Shown: positions 40,549 to 49,412 of the stretch, piece after piece
Layout: the number at the start of each line of letters is the position of its first letter
How positions within the stretch are numbered: position 1 is the stretch's first letter
Source: an uncultured Sutterella sp.
GTDB taxonomy: Bacteria > Pseudomonadota > Gammaproteobacteria > Burkholderiales > Burkholderiaceae_F
Assembly (NCBI GenBank): GCA_900545275.1
Contig: UQYG01000005.1
Span: 62,001-126,000, forward strand
DNA length: 64,000 bases
Reading direction: 5' to 3'
Notes under the pieces: model-generated
The model's input: the letters and a program-made list of their open reading frames with translations, nothing else
Told to the model about the DNA's origin: nothing
Database searches by the model: none
Made by a program: the position numbers and the translations under genes

Positions 40549-41914
40549 GATGATGGTCTCCGATCGACGCGGCGGCGTATTTCCGACGGTCGAAGTTTGA
40601 GTAGACGACGGGTTGTTCGGGATCCTGTCCGGAATCCTTGAGATATTTGCGAAGCCGCGCGACGCGCATCGTTACGTGCGGACGCGAGTAGTGGAAAAGC
40701 GAGTAGAGGTGCGAGGGCCAGAGGGTGGAAGAGTAGTCGCGGTGCAGCTTGACGAGCGCCCGGATCATGGGGCCGGCGCCCACGTGGCGCGCGCCGTAGA
40801 GGTCGGCGTCGTACTGCAGGGCCCGCGCAAGGAGGTTCCGAAGCGGTGTGAAGGGGTAAAAGACAATCGGAAAAGTTGCGACCGCGACGGCGAGCACCCA
40901 GCCCGCGTTGGCCGCGCCGGTATGGAAGGTGACGTGACGGCTCACGCCGAACCCTTCGAAAAAGACGCCGTTCGTACTTCCCCAGCCCGCAAAAAGGGCG
41001 AGCGCGAGTCCCCAGAGGGCGAGGATCGTCGTGCGCAGAAGCGTGTGCCGATGCCGAATGTGGCCGACGTCGTGCGCGATGAGCGCGAGGATTTCCGTCG
41101 GCGTGAGGACCTGCATGGCGTGCGAGAAGATGACGACGCGTCGGCGCTTTCCCCAACCCGCAAGTACGACGTGGCTGTGCTTCCAGAGGCGGGGACGGTT
41201 CGTGACGAGGAGGTCCGTCATCGTGAGGCCTTCCGAGGCGAGAAAGTCGCGGACCATGGCGCGGAAGGATTCGTCTCGCACCAGGCGGATGCGCCGGTGC
41301 CGGAAGAGACCGTAGACAATCCCGAGTTGGCGCCGCCAGAAAAGATAGAGAAGCCAGACGACCCAGAGAAGGAGCCACCAGTAGTCCCCGGCGAAGTCGA
41401 AGACGGTGAGTGCGAGCGCGATAAGGGGGAGGGCCGCGAGATAGCCCGCCACGGTTTCGCGGATCCCCCGCAGAAGCGCCCGCTTGGCCGCCGCGCGCTT
41501 GACGCCGTAGCTTTTCTGCACGCGTTGCCGCATGTACCAGCCGAGCGGAAACTCGACGAGAAGCGCGAGAAGCAGCAGCACGGCGAGCGTTAGCCACTGT
41601 GCGGCCTGTCCGGGGCCGAGGAGCGCCGTGCTCGCCGCAGCGAGCACCGTGAGCCCCTGACCGTAGGTCATGAGCCAGGCAAAGAGGGCGCCCGCAAAGA
41701 CTAGGAGGAGCTCCGCCTGAGCGACCTCCCCCGTGTAGTCGGCGGCGCGGCGCTGATCCGCTTCGCTCGTGCATCCGGTGAAATCCTCGGGAATCTCCCC
41801 TGCTTTGGCGTCGGCCTTGTGCGAGTGCAAGGCTGTCAGAAAGCACTCGGCGAGGACGAAGAACGCGAGGGTCGAATAGAAGAGGATCTCCAGCGTGTGC
41901 GCGGTGAGGGCCAT
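40511..41914 (-). CDS. M48 (Ste24-like) membrane peptidase homologue with degenerate active site
   Basis: The 467-residue protein has about six membrane segments and an overall Ste24/M48 plan. It sits between rsgA and orn, the usual place of the beta-proteobacterial M48 peptidase. The zinc motif, normally HExxH, reads H281-D-V-G-H285, so the catalytic Glu is Asp (codon GAC). The third-ligand motif, normally ExxAD, reads Q367-Y-D-A-D371, so the zinc-binding Glu is Gln. Both changes are clear in the DNA. Peptidase activity is doubtful; a binding or scaffold role is possible. The start is taken at ATG 41914; a TTG at 41926 is in frame. Confidence 0.85.
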   Translation of the reverse strand: MALTAHTLEILFYSTLAFFVLAECFLTALHSHKADAKAGEIPEDFTGCTSEADQRRAADYTGEVAQAELLLVFAGALFAWLMTYGQGLTVLAAASTALLGPGQAAQWLTLAVLLLLALLVEFPLGWYMRQRVQKSYGVKRAAAKRALLRGIRETVAGYLAALPLIALALTVFDFAGDYWWLLLWVVWLLYLFWRRQLGIVYGLFRHRRIRLVRDESFRAMVRDFLASEGLTMTDLLVTNRPRLWKHSHVVLAGWGKRRRVVIFSHAMQVLTPTEILALIAHDVGHIRHRHTLLRTTILALWGLALALFAGWGSTNGVFFEGFGVSRHVTFHTGAANAGWVLAVAVATFPIVFYPFTPLRNLLARALQYDADLYGARHVGAGPMIRALVKLHRDYSSTLWPSHLYSLFHYSRPHVTMRVARLRKYLKDSGQDPEQPVVYSNFDRRKYAAASIGDHHRGKKSPQPPSTR

Positions 41915-41999
41915 GGGGGAAATCAAAGGTGAAGGAAACGAAAACGAACTATTATAGAAACCCCGCGGCAGTGCCGCCTCCCAACGAAAAGGAAAACGA

Positions 42000-42560
42000 A
42001 TGACCGAACGCGATCCCCGCTACAGCGCGGACAATCTCATTTGGATCGATATGGAAATGACGGGCCTGCAACCCGAAGTGAATCGCGTGATCGAAGTGGC
42101 CGCCATCATCACGGACAAGAATCTCAACGTTCTGCACGAAGGTCCCGTGGTGGCGATTCATCAGACCGAAGAAGTGCTCGACGGCATGGACGAGTGGAAC
42201 CGCACGACCCACGGCCGTTCGGGACTCGTCGACCGCGTACGCGCGAGCGAAGTCGATGAGGCAGAGGCGGCGAAAATGTTCGTCGAAACCTTCCGCCGTT
42301 TCGTCCCCGAAGGCGTGAGCCCGATGTGCGGCAACACGATCGGGCAGGACCGCCGATTCATGGCGCGTTGGATGCCTGAGATGGAACGCTACTTCCACTA
42401 CCGTTCGATCGACGTCTCGACCTTGAAGGAACTCGCAAAGCGGTGGGCGCCGGAGTGGGAGAAGAAGTTCCCGAAGTCGACGCGTCACGAAGCGCTCTCC
42501 GACATTCAGGAGAGCATCGAGGAGCTTCGCTTCTACCGCGAACACATCATGAAGATCTGA
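42000..42560 (+). CDS. orn: Oligoribonuclease
   Basis: Orn degrades 2-5 nucleotide RNAs left by other exonucleases and is often essential. The 186-residue DEDDh enzyme has Exo I (IWIDMEMTGL), Exo II (NTIGQDRRFM) and Exo III (KSTRHEALSDIQESIEEL), all intact. It is divergent from the M48-type gene. A GNAT gene starts 2 bases after its stop and is probably co-transcribed. Confidence 0.96.
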   Translation: MTERDPRYSADNLIWIDMEMTGLQPEVNRVIEVAAIITDKNLNVLHEGPVVAIHQTEEVLDGMDEWNRTTHGRSGLVDRVRASEVDEAEAAKMFVETFRRFVPEGVSPMCGNTIGQDRRFMARWMPEMERYFHYRSIDVSTLKELAKRWAPEWEKKFPKSTRHEALSDIQESIEELRFYREHIMKI

Positions 42561-42562
42561 CC

Positions 42563-43084
42563 ATGCGGATCCGAGAAGTCTCGCCCGCTGAGGGCGACGC
42601 TGTCCGCCGTCTCGTGACGGAGGCTTTTCTCACGGCCGAGCACGCCGACGGAACGGAAGGCGAGTTGGTCGGAAGACTTCGGGCCTCCCCGGACTTTCTT
42701 TCGGGGTATGAAATCGTGGCCGAAGATCGGGGAAAACTGATCGGGCACGCTATGTTGACGCGCGGGGTCGTTCCGACCGGGGAAGGGGATCTTTCCGTTC
42801 TCGTCCTCGCTCCCGTGAGCGTGGCGCTTTCGCACCGCAGAAAGGGCGTCGGTAAGGCGCTCGTGGAAACACTTCTCGTCAACGGACGGCGAGACGGTTG
42901 GGCCGGAGCCGTCGTTTTGGGCGACCCCGCCTACTACGGTAGCTTCGGGTTTGTCGAAGCCTCGAGGTTCGGGTGGACCTTTCCTTTTGACGTGCCGCCC
43001 GAATACGCACTCGCGCAGATCTGGCTGAAGGATCCGGCCCGCGCGGTCGGTCCCGTTCGCTTCTCTTCCGTCTTCACCGCCTGA
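42563..43084 (+). CDS. GNAT-family N-acetyltransferase (YhbS-like)
   Basis: The 173-residue protein has the acetyl-CoA-binding loop pattern LAPVSVALSHRRKGVGKALVETLL at about residues 80-103 and the later VLGDPAYYGSFGFVEA segment. This resembles the YhbS branch of GNAT acetyltransferases. The acceptor substrate is unknown. ATG 42563 follows the orn stop by 2 bases; no strong ribosome site is seen, which suggests translational coupling. Confidence 0.88.
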   Translation: MRIREVSPAEGDAVRRLVTEAFLTAEHADGTEGELVGRLRASPDFLSGYEIVAEDRGKLIGHAMLTRGVVPTGEGDLSVLVLAPVSVALSHRRKGVGKALVETLLVNGRRDGWAGAVVLGDPAYYGSFGFVEASRFGWTFPFDVPPEYALAQIWLKDPARAVGPVRFSSVFTA

Positions 43085-43091
43085 AAACGCC

Positions 43092-43130
43092 AACGCCGCC
43101 TCTCCGAAAAGGGAAGCGGCGTTTTCTTTG
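43092..43130 (+). terminator. Terminator after the orn-GNAT unit
   Basis: AACGCCGC (43092-43099) pairs with GCGGCGTT (43116-43123), with a partly paired interior, followed by TTTCTTTG. Confidence 0.7.
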
Positions 43131-43133
43131 CCC

Positions 43134-43172
43134 AAAAAAAAGCCGCCCGCAGCGGGATCGCGCGCGGGCGGC
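43134..43172 (-). terminator. Terminator of dcuC
   Basis: A perfect 9-bp stem (GCCGCCCGC at 43142-43150 with GCGGGCGGC at 43164-43172) is followed on the minus strand by eight T residues. Confidence 0.88.
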
Positions 43173-43195
43173 GGGGTGCGTGTGACTCTAGATGA

Positions 43196-44467
43196 TTAGA
43201 CCATCAAAAGAGCGCAGGCGATGACGGCGAGGAGCATCGGGATGGCGGTGCGCTTGACGACTTCAAGCGGGCTCACCATGGCGATGCCGGAGACGAGAAT
43301 CGTCACGCCGGCGATCGGGGAGGCCGTACGGCCGGCGGCGCCGGCGAGGAAGGCAAGACCGCCGAGGCCTTCGATCGTCATGCCGAAGTCCTTCGCGTGC
43401 GGGGTCACCGTTTCGTTGAAGGCCAACGTGGCCGCGTCACCCGAACCGGTGATGATGCCCATGAGGAAGGGGCCGAACGAGCCGCCCCAGCGGGCGATTT
43501 CGTTGGATTCCTTCAGAGCGGCGACGAAGGCGTCGATCAAACCGGCAGCCTTCAAACCGGCGGCGAAGACGCCGGCGGCGATGATGATGCCCATCACGTC
43601 GGCGTAGCCCTTGCCGGTGCCGTTGAAGAATTCCTTCGTAAAGGTCTGCGGATTGGCGCGGGCGATGATCAGGGCGCAGATCGCACCGATCAACATGGCC
43701 TGGGCGACCCCCATCTTGATGGCGGGAACCCAAACGTTGCCGACGACCAGAATGGTGATCGGAACGAGCGGAACGAGAGCGAGGATCGGGCTCGGCTTGA
43801 AGTCTTCGTCCTGCTTCTGAAGCTTGGATTCGTCAACCTTGGCGTTCGCGTCGCCCTTGTGGTCGCCGAGGAGGAAGCAGACGATCAGGACGCCGAAGAC
43901 CGAGAAGGCGCCGATCATGAAGGAGTACGGAGCGTGCGAGGCGATGAAGTCCATGACATCCATGTTCGCCATCTTGGCTACGTACGGGTTGTGGGACGTA
44001 CCCGGCGAGAGGTAGGAGCCGATCGTGCCGGCCAGAACGGCGGCAGCGGCGGCGGCGGGCTTGATGCCGGCGCGCAGCATGACGGGGATCAGGGTCGAAC
44101 CGACGGCGGCGGCGCAGCCGGCGGCCGACGGAATGGCGATGTTCACAAAGAAGGTGATCGCCGTACAGACCGGGATGAGGAAGATGCCGAGACCGCGGAT
44201 CGGGCTCGCCATGTAGTGAACGAGCGAACGGTCAGCCTTGGTGTAGCTCGAAACGAAGGCAAAACCCATCGACGAGCAGATGGCCATCACGAGCGAGGCG
44301 TTCGTCATGGACTTGGCGAAGGCGTCGAGAGCGGCCATCGGCTGCAGGGCGACGACGGCGAGGAAGAGACCGGAGGCGATCAGGACCAGACGCGTTTCAT
44401 AGCGCTTGATAAGCGCCCAGATCGCGACGATCACGACGGCGACGGCCACCCAGGAAAGCAAAGACAT
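43196..44467 (-). CDS. dcuC: DcuC-family anaerobic C4-dicarboxylate transporter
   Basis: The 423-residue, highly hydrophobic protein has about 12 membrane segments and the features of the DcuC family (Gly/Pro-rich GTIGSYLSPGTSHNPYVAKMA and the mirrored GIITGSGDAATLAFNETVTP). DcuC mainly exports succinate during fermentation or exchanges it for fumarate. The length is slightly below E. coli DcuC (461). Codon use is strongly biased, suggesting high expression. It is a single-gene unit preceded by a 213-base leader that holds two perfect inverted repeats. Other anion substrates are possible. Confidence 0.8.
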   Translation of the reverse strand: MSLLSWVAVAVVIVAIWALIKRYETRLVLIASGLFLAVVALQPMAALDAFAKSMTNASLVMAICSSMGFAFVSSYTKADRSLVHYMASPIRGLGIFLIPVCTAITFFVNIAIPSAAGCAAAVGSTLIPVMLRAGIKPAAAAAAVLAGTIGSYLSPGTSHNPYVAKMANMDVMDFIASHAPYSFMIGAFSVFGVLIVCFLLGDHKGDANAKVDESKLQKQDEDFKPSPILALVPLVPITILVVGNVWVPAIKMGVAQAMLIGAICALIIARANPQTFTKEFFNGTGKGYADVMGIIIAAGVFAAGLKAAGLIDAFVAALKESNEIARWGGSFGPFLMGIITGSGDAATLAFNETVTPHAKDFGMTIEGLGGLAFLAGAAGRTASPIAGVTILVSGIAMVSPLEVVKRTAIPMLLAVIACALLMV

Positions 44468-44525
44468 GGTTGTCTCCAGAGAGTTGAAGTTGGTCTAGTT
44501 GTTTGATGAGCAAGGAGCCGTATTC

Positions 44526-44540
44526 CTTGACACAGTCAAG
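44526..44540. promoter_or_regulatory. Inverted repeat CTTGAC-ACA-GTCAAG upstream of dcuC
   Basis: A perfect 6-3-6 inverted repeat lies 59-73 bases before dcuC. It resembles an FNR/Anr box (TTGAT-N4-ATCAA) but the spacing is one base short, so it is only a candidate operator. Confidence 0.35.
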
Positions 44541-44619
44541 TATGCGGATGAGGCGGCTCTTTTGTGAGAGGAATTTCCCTATTGAGTCGGGAAATTCAAA
44601 AAAGAAACCAATCCTACGG

Positions 44620-44631
44620 TGTCGGCCGACA
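44620..44631. promoter_or_regulatory. 12-bp palindrome upstream of dcuC
   Basis: TGTCGGCCGACA is a perfect palindrome between the AI-2E-type gene terminator and dcuC. The regulator is unknown. Confidence 0.35.
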
Positions 44632-44675
44632 AACTGCAAATCGGGAAGATCCCCAAGGGGAGAGAGAGTCTTGCA

Positions 44676-44715
44676 AAGAAAAAGACTTTCGCCTCGTTGG
44701 AGTGCGAAAGTCTTT
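44676..44715 (-). terminator. Terminator of the PerM-type permease gene
   Basis: A perfect 12-bp stem (AAAGACTTTCGC at 44681-44692 with GCGAAAGTCTTT at 44704-44715) is followed on the minus strand by TTTCTTTG. Confidence 0.85.
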
Positions 44716-44720
44716 AACTA

Positions 44721-45872
44721 TCAAGATTTCGTTTTAGATAGAGGGGCATCTTCCTCCGGAGGAGGAAGCGACACTTCGGCGGGCGGTGCGTCGATTCTCT
44801 TCCCGGCGAGAAGGGGACGCTTGAGCCAGGCCTGCAGGAGGGCCATTCCGATGGAGAGGAGAACGGGACCGAGAATGAGGCCGAGGAAGCCGAAGGTCAT
44901 GAGACCGCCCAAGACGCCGAGAAAGACGAGGGCGAGCGGCAACGGCGTTCCTCTCGCAATCAGAATGGGCTTGAGGAAGTTGTCGACGGAACTCACGGCG
45001 AGCGTTCCCCAAACGATGAGAAAGGCTGCGTAGCCGATCTCTCCCTGCGAGTAAAGCCACGCGGCGCAGGGAAGCCACACGAGAGGCGGTCCCACGGGAA
45101 CGACGGAGAGGGCCGTCACGGCAAAGCCAAGCAGAATCGTGCCCGGCATGCCGACGATCCAGAAGCCGATTCCCGCGACGATCCCCTGTGCCATGGCGGT
45201 GCCGATGACGCCGAAGACGGCCGAGCGCGTTGTGTTGACGAGAATCGCGTTGAGTTCGCTGCCCATGTTCCCGCCGATGCGGCCGAGGAAGATCTTGACG
45301 TGGTCGCCGAAGCGCGCGCCGTCGCGGTAGAAGAAAAAGACGATGAATGTGACGAGCGCGAGCTGCAGGAGCGCGTTGCTCACGTTCACGGCCGTTCCGA
45401 GCACGGCGCTCACGACGGGTTCCAGGGTCTTCTGCAGCGTGTCCCCGAGGGTGTGGGGGTCCAGAACGGTGACGAGTTGCTCGTGGAGCCAGTCGCCTAC
45501 CATCGGGATTTCGGAGATCCAGGTGGGGAACTGAAAACCCGAGGCGATCCAGGTGCGAAGAAGCTGTACGGCCTTCGGAATTTGCTGTGCGGCGGCGACG
45601 AGCAAAAAGGAGATCGGGATCAGAAAAACTACGATGATGCCCGTCACCATGAGGCTGGCTGCCAGGGTGGCACGCTCCCGGCACGCGGCGCGGATCTTAA
45701 GGAAGAAGGGCCAGGTGACGACGGCGAGGATGGCCGCGATGATGACCGCCGTGAGAAAGGGCGAGAGGATGAGATAACAGCCTACGCAGACGAGGGCCGT
45801 CAACAGCACGCGAAGCAAGAGGTCGATGCGTTCGCGAAAGCCGAGAATCTCGCGGAGCAGAGGGGCTTTCAT
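44721..45872 (-). CDS. AI-2E/PerM-family permease
   Basis: The 383-residue membrane protein shows the AI-2E transporter (UPF0118/PerM) layout. It has hydrophobic pairs near both ends, a central PISFLLVAAAQQIPKAVQLL region and the C-terminal FVVGPPLVW-like pattern seen here as SVVPVGPPLVWLPCAAW, then GTLAVSSVDNFLKPILI. The family is widespread; substrates are poorly defined, including possible autoinducer-2 export or Na+/H+ exchange. The C-terminal tail is Pro/Glu-rich. It lies downstream of oxyR in the same direction but has its own terminator and a gap of about 70 bases holding the oxyR terminator. Confidence 0.85.
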   Translation of the reverse strand: MKAPLLREILGFRERIDLLLRVLLTALVCVGCYLILSPFLTAVIIAAILAVVTWPFFLKIRAACRERATLAASLMVTGIIVVFLIPISFLLVAAAQQIPKAVQLLRTWIASGFQFPTWISEIPMVGDWLHEQLVTVLDPHTLGDTLQKTLEPVVSAVLGTAVNVSNALLQLALVTFIVFFFYRDGARFGDHVKIFLGRIGGNMGSELNAILVNTTRSAVFGVIGTAMAQGIVAGIGFWIVGMPGTILLGFAVTALSVVPVGPPLVWLPCAAWLYSQGEIGYAAFLIVWGTLAVSSVDNFLKPILIARGTPLPLALVFLGVLGGLMTFGFLGLILGPVLLSIGMALLQAWLKRPLLAGKRIDAPPAEVSLPPPEEDAPLSKTKS

Positions 45873-45900
45873 AGGAAGGACCTAGCGAAGGTTGGGCGTC

Positions 45901-45931
45901 CGAAAAAAGAGGAAACGCTGGAAAGCGTTCC
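45901..45931 (-). terminator. Terminator of the ridA-recG-oxyR unit
   Basis: AACGCT (45914-45919) pairs with AGCGTT (45924-45929) around GGAA, extended by flanking G-C pairs, followed on the minus strand by CTTTTTTCG. Confidence 0.75.
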
Positions 45932-45945
45932 CCCTCAACTTACCA

Positions 45946-46893
45946 TCAATTGAGAACGGGCGCTTCGTTGAGCGGCACGCAGCCGTTCAAAACGACCTTG
46001 CGCACGCTCGCCGCGACTGCCTGAATCGCCGCTTCACGCGTGTAACTCTTGCGCCAGACGAGAATGACCCGGCGCGAGGGAGCGGGCTGTTTGAAGGGGA
46101 GAATCTTGAGGCGCGACGTCGGCCCCGTGAGATAGGGAACGGCCGAAGCGGGCAGGACCGTGATGCCGAGTCCCTGCGCGACCATGTGGCAGATCGTCAG
46201 AAGGCTCGAGCCTTCGACCGTGTGCTGCACTTCGCTTCGGTCGCTCTTGGCGCGGCGGTTGAGGTCGGGGCAGATCCCGAGAATCTGGTCGCGGAAGCAG
46301 TGGCCCGAACCCAAAAGGAGCATAGTCTGATCCTTCAGTTCGTCGGCGTTGACGAAATTGCGGTTCACCCAGGGGTGGTGCGACGGGACGGCGACGACGA
46401 ATTCTTCTTGATAGAGAGCCTGCGTCATCATGCCCGTGCCGTGAATGGTGTCGGCCATGATGGCGGCGTCGATCTGCCCCGAACGGAGTTTTTCGAGGAG
46501 TTCGTCCGTGAAGGATTCCTCGAGGTAGAGCGGCATCTGACTGCAGGAGTCGGAGAGTTCCGTCAGAAGGTTCGGAAGGAGATAGGGGGCGATCGTCAAA
46601 ATGACGCCGAGACGAAGCGGGGCCGCCAGGGGGTCGTGCCCGTTCTGGGCGATGTCGATGATGCGGCGGGATTCGTCAAGAACGCGCTGCGCCTGCTCGA
46701 CAATCTGCTGTCCGATCGGAGTGATCGAGATGTCGGAGGTGCGGCGCTCGAAAATCGTGACGCCGAGTTCTTCTTCGAGCTTTCGAATGGCAACGGAGAG
46801 CGAGGGCTGGCTCACAAAGCACGATTCGGCCGCCCGGCCGAAGTGGCGCATGCGGGCGACGGCGATGACGTATTTGAGTTCGGTGAGTGTCAT
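45946..46893 (-). CDS. oxyR: OxyR, peroxide-sensing LysR regulator
   Basis: The 315-residue LysR-type regulator has an N-terminal winged HTH (VARMRHFGRAAESCFVSQPSLSVAIRKLE) and a substrate domain with Cys199 and Cys208 in GHCFRDQILGIC. These have the same spacing and numbering as the redox pair of E. coli OxyR. It should activate peroxide defence genes after disulfide formation. It is downstream of recG with a 27-base gap; an oxyR-recG link is known in Burkholderia and Pseudomonas. An anaerobe with OxyR probably meets oxygen or host peroxide. Confidence 0.95.
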   Translation of the reverse strand: MTLTELKYVIAVARMRHFGRAAESCFVSQPSLSVAIRKLEEELGVTIFERRTSDISITPIGQQIVEQAQRVLDESRRIIDIAQNGHDPLAAPLRLGVILTIAPYLLPNLLTELSDSCSQMPLYLEESFTDELLEKLRSGQIDAAIMADTIHGTGMMTQALYQEEFVVAVPSHHPWVNRNFVNADELKDQTMLLLGSGHCFRDQILGICPDLNRRAKSDRSEVQHTVEGSSLLTICHMVAQGLGITVLPASAVPYLTGPTSRLKILPFKQPAPSRRVILVWRKSYTREAAIQAVAASVRKVVLNGCVPLNEAPVLN

Positions 46894-46920
46894 ACGGAAA
46901 AGTCCTTTGAGGAAATCGGA

Positions 46921-49017
46921 TCAGATGCCGAGGTAGTCGGCTTTGGTTTTGAACCATCGGCGGGCGTGTTCGAGCGCAGCCTCGCGGTCTCTCTCAAGCC
47001 ACACGGGCGCCCAACGGACGGCGTTGACGAGAAGGGCCTCGTCGCGCTCGAGGTCGGCGAAACGGAGCATGGGAACGCCCGACTGCCTCTCTCCGAGGAA
47101 TTCGCCCGGTCCCCGCAGCTGCAGGTCGTGACGGGCGACTTCGAAGCCGTCGTTCGTGGCGCGGATGACGCTCAGGCGACGACGGCCCTCTTCGGATAGG
47201 TTCGGATCGAAAAGGAGGAGACAGAAGCTCTTGGCGGATCCTCGGCCGACCCGCCCGCGCAGCTGATGAAGTTGCGCGAGTCCGAAGCGCTCGGCGTGTT
47301 CGATAACCATGACGCTCGCGTTGGGAACGTCCACGCCCACTTCGATGACGGTGGTCGAAACCAAGATGTCGGTCTGCCCCGCAATGAAGGCGCGCATGGC
47401 GGCGTCCTTCTCTTCGGGCGTCATTTGACCGTGAAGAAGTCCGACGCTAGCGTCGGGGAGTCGGTCGCGCAGACGCTCGCACCGGTCGGCGGCGGCCGTG
47501 AGGTCGAGTTTGTCGCTTTCCTCGACGAGGGGGCAGACCCAGTAGATCTGGCGTTTTTCGGCGACGGCGCGCGCCAGAAAGCCGACGACGTCGTCTTCGC
47601 GCGCGAGCGAGAGCGTCCGGGTGTCGACGGGCGTGCGTCCCGGCGGCAGCTCGTCGATCACCGAGACGGAAAGGTCCGCGAGGTAGCTCATGGCGAGCGT
47701 GCGCGGAATCGGGGTGGCCGACATGAGAAGAAGATGGGGCTCGGTACCTTGCGCGCCGCGGCTCTTGAGCCTGAGTCGTTGCTCGACGCCGAAACGATGC
47801 TGCTCGTCGATGACGCAAAGGCCGAGTTTCTCAAAGGCGACGCCTTCCTGGATGAGGGCGTGCGTGCCTACGGCGATCCGTGCGGCGCCGCTTCGCAACG
47901 CCTCGAGGACGCCGCGTTTTTCGGAGGTCTTGAGGCGTCCTGTGAGTTCGAAGACGGAAATGCCGAGCGGTCTGAACCACTCGCGCAGTTTCTTGGCGTG
48001 CTGTTCGGCGAGAAGTTCCGTGGGCGCCATGAGGACGGCCTGATGTCCGCATTCGAGGGCGCGCAACAAAGAAAGAGCCGCGACGACCGTTTTGCCGCTT
48101 CCCACGTCCCCCTGTACGAGTCGGTGCATGGGGGCGTCCTGCTTGAGATTCTCTTCGATTTCGTTCCAGACGCGCTTTTGCGCGTTTGTGAGCGCGAAGG
48201 GGAGCGAGGCGAGGAAGGCGTCGACGAGGTTTTCGCCAGGTTTGTCGAGGCGCGGTGCGTGGAGATCCTTTCTGTGCAGGCGGGATTCGGCGAGCGTAAT
48301 CTGCTGTGCGAGCAGTTCGTCGAATTTGAGGCGCTGCCAGGCGGGGGCCGTGCGGTCCTGGAGTGATGCGACGGGGGCGTCGGCCGGAGGATTGTGCAGG
48401 TAACCGAGTGCGGCGTTGAGTCTCGGCAGGCCGAGCGACTCGGTAACCTCCGCGGGCACGAGGTCTCGCACGTTGAGGTCAAGGATCGCACGGTGAATGC
48501 GCTTTCTGAGCCACGTTTGCTGAACGCCCTCGCCCGTCGGATAGACCGGAGTAAGGGTCTTCGGGAGATTGGCTGCGTCAAAGAGGGGTTTGCGCACCTT
48601 CGGGTGCACCATCTCGAGACGCGTGTCGTCGTAATAGCCGCGCCGCACCAGCCCGAAGACGCGCACGACTTCGCCGTGGCGGATGGTGGAGGTGATGTTG
48701 CGGTAGTACGTGAAGAACGAGAGCCCGAGCGTACCCGTGTCGTCGGCGATTTCGGCGACGTAGATCTGCCCGCGGCTCGTCGCCCGGAAGCCCGCCCTCA
48801 ACACCGTACCCTGACACTGCGCGGGCACGCCCGTGTCGGCAACGAGTTCGCCGATCGGGGTGATGGCGGTTTCGTCTTCGTAACGCAGGGGCAGATGAAA
48901 GACGAAGTCCCAATCGGAGAGGAGTCCGAGCCGCTCGAGACGTTCGGCGAGCGGCGGAAGCTTTTTCTGTTCGATCGGGCCCGCCATGCGGGTGCGAAGC
49001 GTCGGGGAAGGGGCCAT
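46921..49017 (-). CDS. recG: RecG, ATP-dependent DNA helicase
   Basis: RecG remodels stalled forks and branch-migrates Holliday junctions. The 698-residue protein has the N-terminal wedge/OB domain (residues about 50-170), then SF2 helicase motifs: Walker A GDVGSGKT, DEQH box (VIDEQHRFG), SATPIPRT, and the motif VI region (QLRGRVGRG). It ends with the C-terminal TRG region. Length is standard. It lies between ridA (17-base gap) and oxyR, all on the minus strand. Confidence 0.96.
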   Translation of the reverse strand: MAPSPTLRTRMAGPIEQKKLPPLAERLERLGLLSDWDFVFHLPLRYEDETAITPIGELVADTGVPAQCQGTVLRAGFRATSRGQIYVAEIADDTGTLGLSFFTYYRNITSTIRHGEVVRVFGLVRRGYYDDTRLEMVHPKVRKPLFDAANLPKTLTPVYPTGEGVQQTWLRKRIHRAILDLNVRDLVPAEVTESLGLPRLNAALGYLHNPPADAPVASLQDRTAPAWQRLKFDELLAQQITLAESRLHRKDLHAPRLDKPGENLVDAFLASLPFALTNAQKRVWNEIEENLKQDAPMHRLVQGDVGSGKTVVAALSLLRALECGHQAVLMAPTELLAEQHAKKLREWFRPLGISVFELTGRLKTSEKRGVLEALRSGAARIAVGTHALIQEGVAFEKLGLCVIDEQHRFGVEQRLRLKSRGAQGTEPHLLLMSATPIPRTLAMSYLADLSVSVIDELPPGRTPVDTRTLSLAREDDVVGFLARAVAEKRQIYWVCPLVEESDKLDLTAAADRCERLRDRLPDASVGLLHGQMTPEEKDAAMRAFIAGQTDILVSTTVIEVGVDVPNASVMVIEHAERFGLAQLHQLRGRVGRGSAKSFCLLLFDPNLSEEGRRRLSVIRATNDGFEVARHDLQLRGPGEFLGERQSGVPMLRFADLERDEALLVNAVRWAPVWLERDREAALEHARRWFKTKADYLGI

Positions 49018-49034
49018 GGAGATTCGTCCGTACG

Positions 49035-49412
49035 TCAGAGGGCGGCGACGGCTTCCACTTCTACGAGACCGTGCTTGGGAAGGTCGGCGACGACCACGCA
49101 GGAGCGGGCCGGATAGGGAAGGCCGTCGAAGGCGGCGATCATCGCCTCGTTCACTGTGGGGAAGTAGTCGAGGTCGGTGATGAAGATCGTCACTTTGACG
49201 ACGTTTTCGTACGACATGCCGGCGGCTTCGAGAAGAGCCGCGACGTTGCGGAAGGCTTGTTCGGACTGCGCCTTGACACCTTCGGGAAGCGTTCCCGAGG
49301 CGGGATCAAGGCCGAGCTGACCGGACAAGAAGAGGAGGTTCCCCGTACGCACGCCTTGGCTGTAGGGGCCGATGGCGGCGGGAGCGCGGTCAGTGGAGAG
49401 AATTTCGTTCAT
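49035..49412 (-). CDS. ridA: RidA, enamine/imine deaminase
   Basis: RidA hydrolyses reactive 2-aminoacrylate-type imines made by PLP enzymes such as threonine dehydratase. The 125-residue protein contains the active-site pattern IGPYSQ near the start and the Arg in ARSCVVVADLP with Glu in LVEVEAVA. I start at ATG 49412, which gives the normal family length; the frame extends upstream without similarity. It is the first gene of the ridA-recG-oxyR unit. Confidence 0.93.
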   Translation of the reverse strand: MNEILSTDRAPAAIGPYSQGVRTGNLLFLSGQLGLDPASGTLPEGVKAQSEQAFRNVAALLEAAGMSYENVVKVTIFITDLDYFPTVNEAMIAAFDGLPYPARSCVVVADLPKHGLVEVEAVAAL

